Source: Sphingobium sp. CR2-8
GTDB lineage: Bacteria > Pseudomonadota > Alphaproteobacteria > Sphingomonadales > Sphingomonadaceae
Reading direction: 5' to 3'
DNA: 64,000 nucleotides
NCBI RefSeq assembly: GCF_035818615.1
Contig: NZ_JAYKZY010000002.1
Location: 3,466,108 to 3,530,107, forward strand
Shown: positions 37,718 to 48,961 of the stretch, piece by piece
How positions within the stretch are numbered: the stretch's first letter is position 1
How the letters are laid out: each line of letters begins with the position of its first letter
Notes under the pieces: model-generated
What the model saw: only the letters and a program-made list of their open reading frames with translations
Databases searched by the model: none
What the model was told of the DNA's origin: nothing
Position numbers and translations under genes: made by a program

Positions 37718-39070
37718 TCAACCGACCTGCCGCAAGGCCTGAGCGAAGTCGGCGATCAGATCGTCCGCATCCTCACAGCCGATCGAGATGCGCACCATAT
37801 TGTCGCCGATGCCCAGTGCCTGCTTTCGCTCCGCGGGAACGGACAGGTGGGTCATTGCGGCGGGATGGCTGGCCAACGTCTCGGTGCCGCCCAGACTGAC
37901 GGCCAGCTTGGCGATTTTGAGCGCATCGAGAAAAGCGAAGGCTTCCGCTTCGCCGCCTCTCAGGTAAAGCGAGAAGGTCGATCCCGCGCCGGTGCAATGG
38001 CGGCGATAGATGTCGGCCTGCCTCTCGGTTTCAGGAAAGCCCAGATAGACGATCTTCTCCACCTGCGGCTGGTCCTTCAGCCAGGTGCAGACCTTCTGCG
38101 CATTCTCTCCCGCCCGGCTCATCCGCAATTCCAGCGTCTCCAGGCTGCGCAGCAGCATCCAGGCGCTATGCGGGTCAAGGATGGTGCCGATCGTGTTGCG
38201 CATCAGGCGGATGCTGTTGATCAGCGCGTTGGTGCCCAGCACCCCGCCCGCGACCAGATCGCTATGGCCGCCAGCATATTTGGTCAGGCTGTAGATCACG
38301 AGGTCGGCGCCATGGGCCAGGGGCTTGAGCCACAATGGCCCCAGAAACGTGTTGTCGATCGCGACCGGGGGCACATGGGCGTCGCCCGCGAACCGCAAGT
38401 CGCGCTGCGCGACCACGGCCTCCACATCGACCAGCACGTTGGTAGGATTGGCCGGGCTTTCCAGATAGAGCAGGGCGACACGGCCCAATCCCTTGGCCTT
38501 TTCGATCACCGCGCCAATCTCGTCTTCGGTCGCGCCCGCAGGGAAATCGAGCCATTGCACCCCGAACTTGCCCAATATGCGTCCGATCAACGATTCGGTC
38601 GCAGCGTAAAGCGGCGCGCTATGCACGATGACATCGCCGGGCTGGACCAGCGCCAGCAAGGTCGTCGCGATCGCCGACATGCCGCTGGAAAAGAGGAGCG
38701 CGTCCTCCGCCTCTTCCCAGACCGACAGGCGATCCTCGCAAATCTCCTGATTGGGACCGTTGAAGCGGGAATAGACCAGACCTTCCGACCCGCCAGGGCG
38801 GATGCCGGTGACGCCTTCAAAATGGCGCTTGCCTGCGGCCGCGCTTTCGAAAGCGAAAGTGGAGGTCAGGAAGATGGGCGGCTTGAGCGACCCTTCCGAT
38901 AGGGTCGGGTCATAGCCATGACCCATCATCAAGGTGGCGGGCTTCAATTTGCGGCCGTCGATTTCCATGATCGGGGCCTTGGGGCGGCGGCGGTTGCGCG
39001 GGGCTTCCACGCCGGTGAGGTCGGCTTCCGAAAGATCGGGCGAAAGATCGGGCGGGGTGTCGCCGGTCAT
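37718..39070 (-). CDS. Cystathionine gamma-synthase/lyase family PLP enzyme
   Basis: This 450-residue fold-type I PLP enzyme of the Cys/Met metabolism family has YSRFNGPNQEICEDRL, SSGMSAIATTLLAL, the PLP-binding ESPANPT and AIDNTFLGP blocks, and Lys264 in IYSLTKYAGGHSD. A 40-residue N-terminal Pro/Asp-rich extension precedes the core. The reaction (gamma-synthase, beta- or gamma-lyase, or O-acylhomoserine sulfhydrylase) cannot be decided from motifs alone. ATG start at 39070, directly upstream of the dehydrogenase gene. Confidence 0.9.
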   Translation of the reverse strand: MTGDTPPDLSPDLSEADLTGVEAPRNRRRPKAPIMEIDGRKLKPATLMMGHGYDPTLSEGSLKPPIFLTSTFAFESAAAGKRHFEGVTGIRPGGSEGLVYSRFNGPNQEICEDRLSVWEEAEDALLFSSGMSAIATTLLALVQPGDVIVHSAPLYAATESLIGRILGKFGVQWLDFPAGATEDEIGAVIEKAKGLGRVALLYLESPANPTNVLVDVEAVVAQRDLRFAGDAHVPPVAIDNTFLGPLWLKPLAHGADLVIYSLTKYAGGHSDLVAGGVLGTNALINSIRLMRNTIGTILDPHSAWMLLRSLETLELRMSRAGENAQKVCTWLKDQPQVEKIVYLGFPETERQADIYRRHCTGAGSTFSLYLRGGEAEAFAFLDALKIAKLAVSLGGTETLASHPAAMTHLSVPAERKQALGIGDNMVRISIGCEDADDLIADFAQALRQVG

Positions 39071-39206
39071 ATCATATCTCCTGCTGTAGCGGCATCTGCT
39101 GCGTCGCTGTCATGAACAGGAGTCTATGCAGGGTGGGACCCAAGGGCCAGAGGCTGGGTAAGATTATTTCTTGGCGCTATATGATTATTCCGTGCTCGCC
39201 ACCGGA

Positions 39207-39404
39207 TCAGGCGACCAGCCCCTCCTCCACTTCGACATCAACGGGGGCTTTGTCAGGCGTGGGCACGGGATGCGTCGGGCAAATCCGCGCGACATTCAGC
39301 GTCTGCGCATAGAAACCCCACCATTGCGTCCAGAAGACCGCAGGCATGAACCAGATATCGAACAGGACATCCGGCGTGGGTGCTGGGCTGTGAGTCTCGG
39401 TCAT
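39207..39404 (-). CDS. Trp-rich small protein (65 aa)
   Basis: This short protein contains DVLFDIWFMPAVFWTQWWGF near the middle and a Pro/Glu-rich tail ending EEGLVA. It has a good ribosome site (AGAGAGGAAG, read on this strand) before its ATG at 39404. The aromatic segment is not long enough for a confident membrane helix but could lie at a membrane or bind a hydrophobic partner. Small Trp-rich proteins like this are seen in sphingomonads and are uncharacterised. It lies alone between the trans-sulfuration gene and the helicase gene. Confidence 0.55.
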   Translation of the reverse strand: MTETHSPAPTPDVLFDIWFMPAVFWTQWWGFYAQTLNVARICPTHPVPTPDKAPVDVEVEEGLVA

Positions 39405-39550
39405 GGGCCACTTCCTCTCTCGCTGAGCCTATATCGTGCAGCCCCCTTATAGGTTCCAAAAAGCAGGGCGCTGCACCGGCGTGAAGGCGTTGCGCAATCT
39501 AACAGCGCGGCAACGGGATAGCAAAACAGGCAGACCGTGACAGACGCACC

Positions 39551-41982
39551 ATGGCGACCTACATCCGGACGATGCAGCTTTGTCTCCCCGCCATCGTCGA
39601 CGACTGGTTTGCGACGCGCGGATGGCAGCCGCGCGCCCACCAATTGGACATGCTGGCGGCGGCGGACCGGGGCGACCATGCATTGCTGGTCGCGCCAACC
39701 GGCGCGGGCAAGACGCTGGCGGGCTTCCTGCCGACGCTGGCGGACCTCATCAGCCATCCCACGGATCGGCTGCACACCCTCTATGTCTCCCCCTTGAAGG
39801 CGCTGGCGGTGGACGTTCGCCGCAATCTGCTGACCCCGATCGAGGAAATGGGGCTGCCGATCAGCGTCGAAACGCGCACCGGCGATACTCCCTCCGATCG
39901 CAAGGCGCGCCAGCGCGTCCGCCCGCCGCAGATATTGCTGACCACGCCCGAATCGCTGTCGCTCCTGCTCAGCTATCCCGATGCCGCCCTGCTCTTTTCG
40001 GACCTGAAGACGGTGATCGTGGATGAGGTCCACGCCTTCGCCACGCAAAAGCGCGGCGATCTGCTGAGCCTTTCCATGGCGCGCTTGCAGACGATCAATC
40101 CGGCGCTGCGCCGCGTGGCGCTGTCCGCCACGGTCGCGGACATCGACGCCTATCGGGCCTGGCTGGCGCCCGATGGGGATATCGACACGGTAACGGCGGT
40201 GCTGGGCGAAGCGGGCGCGGCGCCGAACGTCGCCATCCTCATCCCCGAAGGGCGCGTCCCCTGGTCCGGCCATTCGGGCAAATATGCGGCCAAACAGGTG
40301 ATGGCGGAGATAGAGGCGCGGCAGACGACGCTCGTCTTTTGCAACACGCGGGGCCTGGCCGAACTTATCTTTCAGGAACTCTGGTCGGCGAACGACGCGA
40401 ACCTGCCGATCGCCATCCACCATGGCAGCCTGTCGATCGAGGCACGGCGGAAGGTCGAATCGGCCATGGCGGCGGGCAAGCTGCGCGCGCTGGTGGCGAC
40501 CGCTTCGCTGGACCTGGGCGTCGACTGGGGCAATGTCGATTGCGTGATCCAGATGGGGGCGCCCAAGGGGTCGTCCCGCCTGCTCCAGCGGATCGGGCGC
40601 GCCAATCACCGGCTCGACCAGGCGAGCGAGGCGATCCTGATCCCCGGCAATCGGTTCGAATATCTGGAGGCCCGCGCGGCGCTGGATGCGGTGGAGGCGG
40701 GCGAGCGCGATGCCGACGATTTCCGGCCTGGCAGTCTGGACGTATTGGCCCAGCATGTGATGGGTCTGGCCTGTGCCGGGCCATTCCGGGCGGAAGAACT
40801 GCTGGAGGAAGTACGCTCCGCCACCCCCTATAGCGCGCTGACCGCAGAAGCGTTCGACCATGTCCTGCATTTCATCGAAGGGGGGGCTATGCCCTGCGCG
40901 CCTATGACCGGTTCAAACGGCTGGCGCAGGATGAAGACGGGCGCTGGCGCGTGTCCCATCCCCGCTTCATCCAGCAGCACAGGCTGAACGCGGGCATCAT
41001 TGTCGATCAGCCCGCACTCGCCGTGCGCTTCGCCAATGGCCGCAAGCTCGGTACGGTGGAGGAAGGCTTCGCCGCGCAATTGCGTCCCGGCGACAGTTTC
41101 TTCTTTTCCGGCATGGCGCTGGAAGTGGTGCGGATGGACACGTCGGACCTGACCGTGCGCGCGACGTCCAAACAGGCGCGTATTCCCAGTTGGGGCGGCA
41201 GCCGCATGGCGATGTCCACGCGTCTGGCCGACCGAGTACGCCATTTCCTGGCCGAACCGCAGGAATGGCCGCGATTCCCGCCCGATGTGCGGGACTGGCT
41301 GGAGATGCAGAAACTGCGTTCCGCCCTCCCCCAGCCCGGCCAGCTTCTGATCGAAACCTTCCCGCATGAAGGGCGCCATTATCTCGTCTGCTACAGTTTC
41401 GAAGGCTGGAACGCGCACCAGTCGCTCGGCATGCTGCTGACCCGGCGAATGGAGAGCCAGGGCCTGATGCCGCTGGGCTTCGTCTCCAACGACTATGCGC
41501 TGGCAGTCTATGGGCTGAAACCGATCACCGACCCGCAGAGCCTGTTTTCTGCGGATATTCTCGACCATGAATTTGTCGACTGGGTCGAACAGTCGAGTCT
41601 CTTGAAGCGCGCCTTCCGCGATGTGGCGGTGATTTCCGGCCTGATCGAGCGGCAGCATCCCGGCAAGCGTAAGACCGGGCGGCAGGTCACGTTCTCCACC
41701 GACCTCATCTATGACGTGCTGCGCAAATATCAGCCCGACCATCTGTTGCTCAAGGCCGCCTGGGCCGACGCGCGCGCACGCATGACCGATGTCGGGCGCC
41801 TGGGCGACCTCATCGATCGGGCCAGCCAGACCATGCTGCACGTCACGCTCGACCGCGTCAGTCCGCTGGCGGTGCCGGTGCTGATCCTGATCGGCCGCGA
41901 GCATGTCGCCCAGTCCGCCGCGGAGGACGCGCTACTGATCGAGGCCGAAGCGCTGGTCGCCGAAGCGATGCGCGCGGACTGA
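39551..41982 (+). pseudogene. Ligase-associated DEXH-box helicase (Lhr type), frameshifted in a G7 run
   Basis: This Lhr-family helicase normally works with an ATP-dependent ligase, an exonuclease and PdeM in DNA repair. Reading from ATG 39551, the first part has Walker A APTGAGKT (49-55), DEVH (158-161), SATVAD and the LDLGVDWGNVD and RIGRANHR motifs. At the G7 run 40880-40886 (residue ~443) the frame breaks after HFIEGG. Adding one G gives HFIEGGGYALRAYDRF and continues in the frame that ends at 41982 (VSHPRFIQQHRLNAGIIVDQ onward), for ~810 residues, the usual length. A homopolymer sequencing error is likely; otherwise the protein is truncated after the helicase core. Confidence 0.87.
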
Positions 41983-41986
41983 TCCC

Positions 41987-42733
41987 CTATCCGGGCAAGC
42001 CGTTCATCGCCGCGAAGGGATCGTCGGTCGCATCCTCGTTCCAGCGATATTCAGCGCGGTGGGTGACCCAATGCGCCATGTCCTTGCCATAGAGTTTCGC
42101 GATCAGGGCCAGCGCCATGTCCGTCCCGGCCGAAATGCCGGAAGAGGATGTGAACTTCCCATCCTCGACCCACCGCGCCTTGGGCAGCCAGACGACCTTC
42201 GCGCCCTGGGCCGTCGCCCATTTCCATGCCATTTTGTTGCTGGTGGCCTTGATGCCGTCGAGCAGGCCGGACTTGGCCAACAATCCCGATCCGGTGCAGA
42301 TGGTCGCGACCTGCGGTGTGGCGTCGGCCAACGCCCTGATCGCCGCGATGAAGCCGGGATTGTCGACCTCCCGCCGCGTGCCCATGCCGCCCGGGATCAT
42401 CACGATGTCGAGGGGAGGCGCATCGGCAAGGCCGACATCGGCGAGCGCGGACGGCCCCGCACCGCTCTTGATCGGACCCGCCTTCTGCGCGATCATGACG
42501 ATCTCGACCCGGTCCTTGATCATCCCGAACATTTCCAGCGGCCCGAACACGTCGAGCAGTTCGAACCCGTCGAACAAAACCATGCCCAGCTTTTTCTTCG
42601 GCCCGCTTGGCGGGACGGGTGGCTGGATGGAAATCGCAGCCTCGGACGGTTTGGACAGGGCCGCCAGCGAGAGCGCCGTGGCGCCGCCGATCAACAGGGT
42701 CCGGCGCGATGCATCTGGGCGTTTGTCGGTCAT
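41987..42733 (-). CDS. Exported DJ-1/PfpI-like protein (isonitrile hydratase-like)
   Basis: This 248-residue protein starts with a twin-arginine-like signal (SRRTLLIGGATALSLAAL), so it may be exported folded. The core is a class I glutamine-amidotransferase-like/DJ-1 domain: LFDGFELLDVFGPLEMF, IPGGMGTR, and Cys146 in ATICTGSGLLAKSG, close to the isonitrile hydratase InhA pattern. The C-terminus has SSGISAGTDMALALIA and HWVTHRAEYRW. The physiological substrate is unknown. It is convergent with the helicase gene, four bases apart. Confidence 0.85.
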   Translation of the reverse strand: MTDKRPDASRRTLLIGGATALSLAALSKPSEAAISIQPPVPPSGPKKKLGMVLFDGFELLDVFGPLEMFGMIKDRVEIVMIAQKAGPIKSGAGPSALADVGLADAPPLDIVMIPGGMGTRREVDNPGFIAAIRALADATPQVATICTGSGLLAKSGLLDGIKATSNKMAWKWATAQGAKVVWLPKARWVEDGKFTSSSGISAGTDMALALIAKLYGKDMAHWVTHRAEYRWNEDATDDPFAAMNGLPG

Positions 42734-42771
42734 GGCGTGCCTCCTTGCCAGGGATATCCTATCCTAAACGA

Positions 42772-43287
42772 TCAGGGCGCGTCATCCCGCATATCCTCGC
42801 GCAGGCCGCCACATCCCTTGAGCGTGCCTTCGCCAAATGCGATCGCCACCCGGTCGGACCAGATCGCGTCGCTCATGCCATCGCCGCACGGCCCCTCGGT
42901 CAGCGTCATGGTGAAGCCTGCGCCCAGATAGCGAATCGCCCTGACATCGTCGCTGCGCGTCACCGCAAAGCGGAGCGGCGGCTTGTCCGGCCGTTCCAGC
43001 GTCACGGTCGATCCCTCGACCGTGACGGCCCAGAAAGGCTCCGTGCCGATGGCGCTGTAGCGATCGGCGTCAGGATGGATATGGCGCGCCTCCGCCTGGG
43101 GCGTCTCTCTACCTGTTTCACGTGGAACCTTTTCCAAATGATTTTCGATGCTTGGCGAATCAATCGCGGCGTTGCTGACGATCGGCGCGGCCGTAACGGC
43201 TTCTGCCGCATTACTGACCGGCGGCGGCGCATCGTCGCCGCAGCCCGTAATCATCGCGAAGAGGGGGATGAGCCAAGGCCGCCTCAT
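42772..43287 (-). CDS. Uncharacterised lipoprotein with COG3650-like domain
   Basis: This 171-residue protein begins MRRPWLIPLFAMITGCGDD, a lipobox with Cys about 16. A low-complexity Ala/Val/Pro linker follows, then a domain with YSAIGTEPFWAVTVEGSTVT and a C-terminal GPCGDGMSDAIWSDRV with three cysteines, as in the COG3650 group often found near META/HslJ domains. Role unknown. The start (ATG 43287) overlaps the end of tag by four bases. A parS-like site lies within the linker. Confidence 0.75.
   Translation of the reverse strand: MRRPWLIPLFAMITGCGDDAPPPVSNAAEAVTAAPIVSNAAIDSPSIENHLEKVPRETGRETPQAEARHIHPDADRYSAIGTEPFWAVTVEGSTVTLERPDKPPLRFAVTRSDDVRAIRYLGAGFTMTLTEGPCGDGMSDAIWSDRVAIAFGEGTLKGCGGLREDMRDDAP
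43114..43129. promoter_or_regulatory. parS: parS-like ParB-binding site, distant from parAB
   Basis: TGTTTCACGTGGAACC keeps the core TTTCACGTGGAA and most of the flanks. It is in the coding sequence of the COG3650-like lipoprotein, about 26 kb from parB, making it the outermost of five candidates. Confidence 0.75.
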
Positions 43288-43856
43288 CTCACGGCCACGG
43301 CATCCCGGCGGAAGCAGGCCGCGACATGGTCGTTCACCATGCCGATCGCCTGCATCCAGGCATAGACGATCGTGGGCCCGACGAATTTGAAGCCGCGCCG
43401 TTTCAGATCTTTGGATATGGCGGCGGATAAATCCGTCTGGGCGGGCACGGTAATGCCATCGCCGCGCAGAGGGACGCCGTCGACGAAGGACCAGACGTAA
43501 GTGGCGAAATCCTCGCCCGCATCGCGCATCGCGCAAAATATCCGCGCGCCCGCGATCGTCGCTTCGATCTTCGCCCGCGCCCGCACGATGCCAGGATCGC
43601 CCATCAGCCGTTCGACATCATCAGGGCCAAAGGCCGCCACCGTATCGGGATCGAACCCGGCAAAGGCGGCGCGAAACCCCTCTCGCTTGCGCAATATGGT
43701 GATCCAGGACAGGCCCGCCTGAAACCCCTCCAGCATCAACGTTTCCCACAACATGCGCGAATCGCGTTCGGGCACGCCCCATTCGCGGTCGTGATAGGCG
43801 CAATAGAGCGGGTCCGTCCCGGCCCAGGCGCAACGCGGCTGGTCCGAACCCGTCAT
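43284..43856 (-). CDS. tag: DNA-3-methyladenine glycosylase I
   Basis: Tag excises 3-methyladenine from alkylated DNA. The 190-residue protein shows the family start RCAWAGTDPLYCAYHDREWG, then LMLEGFQAGLSWITILRKR with the catalytic Glu, and the C-terminal GPTIVYAWMQAIGMVNDH with zinc-ligand residues. Length and ATG are standard. It starts one base after the gyrB stop and overlaps the lipoprotein gene, so gyrB-tag-lipoprotein may be one transcript. Confidence 0.95.
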   Translation of the reverse strand: MTGSDQPRCAWAGTDPLYCAYHDREWGVPERDSRMLWETLMLEGFQAGLSWITILRKREGFRAAFAGFDPDTVAAFGPDDVERLMGDPGIVRARAKIEATIAGARIFCAMRDAGEDFATYVWSFVDGVPLRGDGITVPAQTDLSAAISKDLKRRGFKFVGPTIVYAWMQAIGMVNDHVAACFRRDAVAVR

Positions 43857-43857
43857 G

Positions 43858-46389
<2,532 letters not shown>

Positions 46390-46445
46390 CTAAAGCGAAA
46401 CATGGCGTCTTCCGCTGGGGACAGGCGCGGTCTATCACGGCTTTC

Positions 46446-46940
46446 ATGCGCACCGTCCCTGCCCTCCTTCTGTCTTCGCTGCTGCTGCTGAGCGCCTGCT
46501 CCAAAAGCAACGATGTCTATGAGGAATTGCCCAACTCCTCCCTTGCGGGTGCGCCGCGCGCGGACGTGCCCGAAACCCGCATGGATGCGCCGATCGCCCG
46601 GCCCGTCATCATCGGCGAAGACGGGGCCAGGCTCGATGCCTGCGGCGGTCTGGGCCAGGTCGCCCGCGCTGGTCCGGGCGGCTTGGCCCTGCGCGCCGCG
46701 CCCTTCGACGATGCAAAGGCAATTGCGCGCCTGGCAGAGGGGCAGCGCACCTGGCTATGCACCCGCAGCATCGATCAGAAATGGCTCGGCGTCGTCGTGC
46801 CGCCCGCCCGCATCGTGGGCGAAGCTGCGGAAAGCGTGGATTGCGGCGTCGCGTCCCCCGTGGAACGCAAGCAGCCCTATGCCGGTCCCTGCGTCAGCGG
46901 CTGGGTCGCCAGTGCCTATATACGGTCGATCGGCGACTGA
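46446..46940 (+). CDS. SH3-like-domain lipoprotein
   Basis: This 164-residue protein has a lipobox LLLLSACSKS with Cys about 18. After a Pro/Asp-rich linker, the mature part has DACGGLGQVARAGPGGLALR and WLCTRSIDQKWLGVVV, then GPCVSGWVASAYIRSIGD, which fits a bacterial SH3 (SH3b) fold. SH3b domains often bind cell-wall peptides. The gene is divergent from gyrB, and the 77-base gap must hold both promoters. Function unknown. Confidence 0.75.
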   Translation: MRTVPALLLSSLLLLSACSKSNDVYEELPNSSLAGAPRADVPETRMDAPIARPVIIGEDGARLDACGGLGQVARAGPGGLALRAAPFDDAKAIARLAEGQRTWLCTRSIDQKWLGVVVPPARIVGEAAESVDCGVASPVERKQPYAGPCVSGWVASAYIRSIGD

Positions 46941-46944
46941 CGCC

Positions 46945-48156
46945 TCATTCGATTCCGGTAAACACCAGCTTCTGCACCCGCCGTCCCGTATTCACTTCGG
47001 TGGTGTAGATATTCCCCTCGCTGTCGGTGTCGATGCTGTGCAGCCAGGTGAATTGCCCCGCCTGCCGTCCCACCCGGCCGACTGCGCCCAGCACCTCGTG
47101 CGTCTTGCGCAGCAATATCCAGACGCGCCCGTTCATCATGTCCGCGACGTACAGATAGGTCTGCTGCGGATCGGGTGAAAAGGCGATGTCGGTGACCGTA
47201 TGCGTGCCGCCCGTATCCGGCGCGATCGCCAAGTCGCGGACGAAGGTGAGGCCGCCATTCTTCTCCCGCCTGAACAGCTGCGCGCGGTTGTTGTTGCGGT
47301 CGCAGACATAGACATGGCCATCTTTCGTCGGCACCACGCAATGGACGATGCTGTTGAAGATCGGGGCCTTGGGATCGGCGACGCGGCTGGGGTCGACGGC
47401 ATGGCTCTGGTCGAAATCGCCCTTCAGCACCGGCCCGCTGGGCGGCTTGCCATAGGCGCCCCAGCGCCCCTTGTAGCCGTTGTTTTTCGCGTCGAAGCCG
47501 ATCACCCGGCGGTTCACATAACCGTCCGAAATCAGGACCATGCCGTCCGAATGATTGACGTCTGACGGATTGCCCAACTGGTCGGTCGCATCATTGCCGC
47601 CGGTCTTCTCCCGCCGCCCGAAGCTGCGAATATATCGACCGTCGGCGGTATAGTTCATGACGACATGATCGCCCTTCCCATTGCCGCCGAACCAGACGGA
47701 GCCGTCCTTGTCCACGAAGATGCCGTGCAGGCTGGTCGGCCACTGGTTCACGCCATCCACCGTGGGGGCGATGTCCGCCCCGCCCCAGCCGCCGATATAG
47801 CGACCGTCCTTGCCGAAGCGCACCACCGGCGGCGCGGGCTTGCAGCAGGCGGCGATCGGCGGGCTTTGGGCCAAGCCCGTATCGGTCGCGGTCAGGCTGT
47901 TGGGGCGATGGACGACCCATACCGAATCGTCCGGTCCCACGGCCACCCCGCTCACCTGGCCCAGCAGCAAGTCGTCGGGCATGGCGGGCCAGGCGGCATC
48001 GACCTTGAACCGCGGCATCTTCGTGCCGGCCGGTGCGACCTGTTCGAAGGCGAGCGGGGCGAGCGCCTGAACGGATGCCTGTCGTGCTGCCTGCTCCGAT
48101 GGCGTGGATGCGCCGGTCAAGGGTAGCAATAAGGCGATAGCGAGGAAGGGGCGCAT
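46945..48156 (-). CDS. Secreted NHL-repeat beta-propeller protein
   Basis: This 403-residue protein has a signal peptide (MRPFLAIALLLPLTGAST) and beta-propeller repeats: GVAVGPDDSVWVVHRPN, GIFVDKDGSVWFGGNG, VVPTKDGHVYVCDRNNNRAQ and SIDTDSEGNIYTTEVNTGRRVQKL. The pattern is like NHL and peptidyl-amidating-lyase-type propellers, though no enzyme role is shown. A CC pair lies at AACCKPAPP. The ATG at 48156 is chosen because it gives the signal peptide. The reading frame stays open far upstream but without coding character. Confidence 0.85.
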   Translation of the reverse strand: MRPFLAIALLLPLTGASTPSEQAARQASVQALAPLAFEQVAPAGTKMPRFKVDAAWPAMPDDLLLGQVSGVAVGPDDSVWVVHRPNSLTATDTGLAQSPPIAACCKPAPPVVRFGKDGRYIGGWGGADIAPTVDGVNQWPTSLHGIFVDKDGSVWFGGNGKGDHVVMNYTADGRYIRSFGRREKTGGNDATDQLGNPSDVNHSDGMVLISDGYVNRRVIGFDAKNNGYKGRWGAYGKPPSGPVLKGDFDQSHAVDPSRVADPKAPIFNSIVHCVVPTKDGHVYVCDRNNNRAQLFRREKNGGLTFVRDLAIAPDTGGTHTVTDIAFSPDPQQTYLYVADMMNGRVWILLRKTHEVLGAVGRVGRQAGQFTWLHSIDTDSEGNIYTTEVNTGRRVQKLVFTGIE

Positions 48157-48296
48157 GGAAAGATGCTCTTTGATCGGAGGAACGGCGCGGCGGATCTTGC
48201 CCGTCTGCCTCGCCCGGTCAATGGCTATCCGTCCATTTTCAAGGGAAAAAGGACCGGCCGACGCGTGGCGCATCGACCGGTCAGGGGGCGTCGGGA

Positions 48297-48908
48297 TCAG
48301 GCGCTTGTCTGTCGTTCGATGGCGGCGATGCGGAACCAGGGCAGCGCGTGATGGACGATCCAGCCGATGGTCGCGGCATAGAGGATGGTGCCCACCCCCA
48401 CCGTGCCGCCCAGCAGCCAGCCGATCGCCAGTACGCCGATCTCTATGCCCGTGCGGACCCATTTGACCGGCCAGCCGTTGTGGCGGCACAGCCCCGTCAT
48501 CAGCCCGTCGCGCGGCCCCGGTCCCATGCCCGCACCGATATAGGCCCCGCCCGCTATGCCGTTGAGGACGATCCCAGCGACCAGCCAGGCTGCGCGCAGC
48601 ACGTAACCTTCGGGCGTCGGCAGGATCATCAGCGACAGGTCCACCGCAGTCCCGATCACCAGGATATTGGCGATCGTGCCAAAGCCCGGTCGCTGGCGCA
48701 GCGGCCACCACAGGAGCAGCACAAGTCCGCCGACCAGATTGACGGTCATGCCGAAGCTGAGGCCCAATTTGGGAGCAAGCCCCTGGTGCAGCACGTCCCA
48801 GGGATCGAGCCCCAGATGGGCGCGCAGCATCAGCGCCATGGAAAAGCCGTAGAGGGCAAGGCCCCATAGGAGCTGCCATAAACGAAGGGCGTGGTGGCGG
48901 TGCATCAT
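48297..48908 (-). CDS. YczE-family integral membrane protein
   Basis: This ~203-residue protein has about five hydrophobic helices (LWGLALYGFSMALML, NLVGGLVLLLWW, AAWLVAGIVLNGIAGG, GIEIGVLAIGWLLGGTVGV) and conserved loops HLGLDPWDVLHQGL and GPGPRDGLMTGL, as in the YczE/YyaS group. ATG 48908 is taken; a TTG at 48941 would add 11 residues. It is divergent from a MocR-type regulator, an arrangement described for YczE genes and their YczR-like regulators, so this pair probably forms a unit of regulator and target membrane protein. Confidence 0.85.
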   Translation of the reverse strand: MMHRHHALRLWQLLWGLALYGFSMALMLRAHLGLDPWDVLHQGLAPKLGLSFGMTVNLVGGLVLLLWWPLRQRPGFGTIANILVIGTAVDLSLMILPTPEGYVLRAAWLVAGIVLNGIAGGAYIGAGMGPGPRDGLMTGLCRHNGWPVKWVRTGIEIGVLAIGWLLGGTVGVGTILYAATIGWIVHHALPWFRIAAIERQTSA

Positions 48909-48927
48909 GCCATGCTTCTTCCGCACA

Positions 48928-48952
48928 ATTGGCCTTTTCAAAAAGGACCAAT
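48928..48952. promoter_or_regulatory. Imperfect palindrome in the YczE-MocR divergent spacer
   Basis: ATTGGCCTTTT, a short centre and AAAAGGACCAAT form an imperfect inverted repeat with five-base perfect ends and an A/T-rich middle. It lies between the two divergent starts, 20 bases before the yczE ATG and 9 before the mocR ATG, a fitting place for a dimeric GntR/MocR operator. Not verified. Confidence 0.5.
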
Positions 48953-48961
48953 CGGGGATAA

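Noticed and set aside
39551..41982. Programmed ribosomal frameshift as the cause of the split helicase
   Set aside because: No slippery heptamer with a downstream stem was evident, and the same homopolymer-type break occurs in two unrelated genes, so error is simpler.
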